DNA from: Burkholderiales bacterium | GTDB lineage: Bacteria > Pseudomonadota > Gammaproteobacteria > Burkholderiales > SG8-41 | Direction: 5' to 3' | Assembly (NCBI GenBank): GCA_005800795.1 | Contig: SYEN01000526.1 | Span: 1-7,571, forward strand | DNA length: 7,571 nt | Shown: in pieces, positions 6,501 through 7,571 of the stretch | Layout of the letters: each line of letters starts with the position of its first letter | Position numbering within the stretch: the stretch's first letter is position 1 | The notes under the pieces: model-generated | Databases searched by the model: none | What the model saw: the letters and a program-made list of their open reading frames with translations, nothing else | What the model was told of the DNA's origin: nothing | Made by a program: the position numbers and the translations under genes

Positions 6501-6773
6501 TCAGCGGCTGACGACGATCTCGCCTTTCATGCCTGGATGCAATCCGCAGATATAACCGTACGTGCCTTCGTTGTTGAACTGGATCGATGTGCTCTGCCCC
6601 TTCAACATCACCGGCGAACGAAATTCGCTCTGGGCCTGCAACGTCACCTGATGCGGCGACGCATCGATATTGGTCCAGGTAATCGTCTGACCGACCTTGA
6701 CATTGAGTTTTTCCGGCCCAAACAGGAACTCGGCAATGGCGACGGTGCCTGGGCCGCTCGGACGTTGTGCCGC
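6501..6773 (-). CDS. Cupredoxin (plastocyanin/azurin-like) domain, N-terminus lost at a junction
   Basis: About 90 native residues are visible, ending at TGA 6503-6501. The domain begins GTVAIAEFLFGPEKLNVKVG, continues TITWTNIDASPHQVTL, and ends YGYICGLHPGMKGEIVVSR. All four type-1 copper ligands are present: His (6653-6651, in SPHQV), Cys (6548-6546), His (6539-6537) and Met (6530-6528). Small single-domain cupredoxins of this kind are exported electron carriers or copper proteins. The signal peptide and start codon are missing. The frame stays open upstream to GTG/ATG-type codons (to 6860), but those residues are arginine- and glycine-rich and out of frame with the hydrolase gene that occupies the same DNA, so they are not native. 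The last plausible native residues are GAAQRPSGPG (to about 6776), perhaps the end of a signal peptide. The stop is followed by a strong terminator. Confidence 0.8.
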   Translation of the reverse strand, partial: AAQRPSGPGTVAIAEFLFGPEKLNVKVGQTITWTNIDASPHQVTLQAQSEFRSPVMLKGQSTSIQFNNEGTYGYICGLHPGMKGEIVVSR

Positions 6774-7240
6774 GCCCAGTGCAGTGCCTCGCGGCCGACG
6801 GCACCCATGCCCTCCGTGGCGGCGACGTCGGCCCACGACTGCAGGAGTTCCTCGCGCCACTCGTGGTTACGGCAGGCGGTGGCGACGAGCGTGAGCGACC
6901 GCACCCTGTTCGGGTGCTTCAGCGCGATGATCTGGCTGATGGCGCCGCCCATGGAGAGCCCCACCACGTGCGCTGACTCGATGCCGGCATGGTCGAGCAC
7001 CGCGATCGCGTCCTCCGCCATCTGCTCGAGGTCGTAGGTGCCTTCCGGCTTGTCGCTGCGACCGGCGCCACGGTTGTCGAGTGCGATGGTGCGCCAGCGG
7101 AGCGCGAGCGCCGCACGCTGGAGGTTCCAGGAGTTCTTCTCCGCACCGAGCCCCTGCACGAAGAGAACGGGCGGGTTGCGCCTGAAGCCGATGACCTCGT
7201 AGTGGACGCGGACCCCGTCCGTTGCTGTCGCGAACGGCAT
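6644..7240 (-). CDS. Alpha/beta hydrolase, C-terminally truncated by a junction
   Basis: ATG 7240-7238 begins MPFATATDGVRVHYEVIG, the usual opening of small alpha/beta hydrolases. Then come VLFVQGLGAEKNSW (oxyanion-loop region, 25-38), LDNRGAGRSDKP (54-65), and the nucleophile elbow VVGLSMGGA with S96. Native-looking sequence runs 155 residues to GREALHW (Trp codon 6778-6776). The frame then crosses into cupredoxin DNA, reads 43 unrelated residues and stops at 6646-6644. The acid and the catalytic His, expected in the lost ~110 residues, are absent, so the product should be inactive. AGGTGG (7258-7253) may be the ribosome site. The SDR gene ends 7 bases upstream, so the two were probably co-transcribed. 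The substrate is unknown. Codon use is distinct from the left part: of the first 64 codons only 8 end in A or T. Confidence 0.8.
   Translation of the reverse strand: MPFATATDGVRVHYEVIGFRRNPPVLFVQGLGAEKNSWNLQRAALALRWRTIALDNRGAGRSDKPEGTYDLEQMAEDAIAVLDHAGIESAHVVGLSMGGAISQIIALKHPNRVRSLTLVATACRNHEWREELLQSWADVAATEGMGAVGREALHWARHNVRAAQAPSPLPSSCLGRKNSMSRSVRRLPGPISMRRRIR
6768..6786. other. Junction of two unrelated sequences
   Basis: The hydrolase frame is native down to 6776, and the cupredoxin frame, shifted relative to it, is native up to about 6773. The change of gene identity and of codon bias both fall in this interval. A 5-base tandem repeat, CAGTGCAGTG (6777-6786), sits at the join. No terminal inverted repeat or transposase is present. 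Confidence 0.7.
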
Positions 7241-7247
7241 GGCGGCC

Positions 7248-7571
7248 CTATGCCACCTGGCGGCGCGCGGGGATCCGCTCGACGCTCGGCCATCGGTAGA
7301 GACGCTCGATGACCTGTGTGGTGCTGTGTGCCGGCGCGAACCTGAGCAGGTGCGCCGCCTCGTTGCTGGCTGCCAGGCGGCCCCTCTCCAGCAGTTCGGC
7401 GACATGGTCGGGTATGGGGGCGCCGGCAAGTCCGCTGACGTTGCGCGCCAGCCACCAACCAGGTCCGACGGACGGCATCGGGACGCGGCGCCCTGTGGTG
7501 ATGGCGCGCAGCATGCTGATCGCACCGTTCGCCACGATGTTGACGACACCGTTCGCGTCGCGCTCGGCGCC
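7248..7571 (-). CDS. C-terminal part of an SDR / NAD-dependent epimerase family protein
   Basis: The frame is open from the right window edge and ends at TAG 7250-7248; 107 residues are visible. The first residues, GAERDANGVVNIVANGAISM, resemble the part of extended SDR proteins where a binding-pocket strand precedes the 'pathway gene' C-terminal domain. The segments TTGRRVPMPSVGP, then a helix-rich middle and LLRFAPAHSTTQVIERLY, fit the C-terminal cap of actinobacterial epimerase-like proteins (family pattern: FxPxxTTxEAL). The Rossmann glycine motif and the YxxxK active site lie outside the window. A GTG at 7535-7533 could be mistaken for the start but is internal. It is followed after 7 bases by the hydrolase gene, suggesting one operon. 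The family call is moderately sure; the reaction is unknown. Confidence 0.6.
   Translation of the reverse strand, partial: GAERDANGVVNIVANGAISMLRAITTGRRVPMPSVGPGWWLARNVSGLAGAPIPDHVAELLERGRLAASNEAAHLLRFAPAHSTTQVIERLYRWPSVERIPARRQVA

Noticed and set aside
6774..6860. N-terminal extension of the cupredoxin to 6860
   Set aside because: These codons are the hydrolase gene read in the wrong frame and give an arginine/glycine-rich stretch rather than a signal peptide.
7245..7549. Extending the hydrolase upstream to 7549
   Set aside because: The added ~100 residues are low-complexity, arginine/serine-rich and overlap the SDR-family gene, which has the better protein character in its own frame; the hydrolase family opening is at 7240.
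1..7571. CRISPR arrays, tRNA/rRNA genes, insertion sequences
   Set aside because: No regularly spaced repeats, no tRNA-like cloverleaf, no rRNA sequence and no transposase were recognised on either strand by eye.

Overview
The window reads as two unrelated stretches of bacterial DNA joined near position 6770-6786. Positions 1 to about 6770 have moderate GC and look proteobacterial, most likely Burkholderiales-like: there is a Bug/TctC-type binding protein, a Tat-exported PhoX phosphatase and a NIPSNAP-family protein. The remaining ~790 bases use G/C-ending codons much more heavily and carry an actinobacterial-style SDR/alpha-beta hydrolase pair. This taxonomic reading is inference from family resemblance and codon use; no database was searched.

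Layout, left stretch. (1) The 3' end of a site-2 (M50) membrane metalloprotease gene on +, cut by the window edge. (2) Converging on it, a complete 419-residue ATP-grasp protein on -. (3) A ~690-base region without an intact gene, holding two small dyads and, on -, what looks like the decayed 5' end of a TauD/TfdA-type dioxygenase gene. (4) A small exported or membrane-anchored NIPSNAP-family protein on +. (5) A ~470-base non-coding region with GC-rich inverted repeats and short direct repeats. (6) A phoX-like phosphatase gene on + followed after 10 bases by a gene for a Bug-family periplasmic binding protein, probably one operon. (7) A strong hairpin with T tracts on both sides, placed to terminate that operon and the opposing cupredoxin gene. 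(8) The C-terminal part of a cupredoxin on -, keeping all four copper ligands but lacking its start and signal peptide.

Right stretch. On -, reading from the right edge: the C-terminal part of an SDR/NAD-dependent epimerase, then, 7 bases later, an alpha/beta hydrolase that is normal for 155 residues and then runs out of frame into the cupredoxin sequence. Two unrelated genes are thus each truncated at one point where codon use also changes. That is best explained by a chimeric assembly or a recent illegitimate recombination.

Functionally, the clearest unit is the PhoX-Bug pair: an exported phosphatase that would release phosphate from organic esters, and a periplasmic binding protein that could capture a small organic acid. 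No convincing new defence, mobile or RNA system was seen. The points most worth checking are the chimeric junction, the dioxygenase relic with its 5-base tandem duplication, and the atypical metal-site segment of the PhoX protein.
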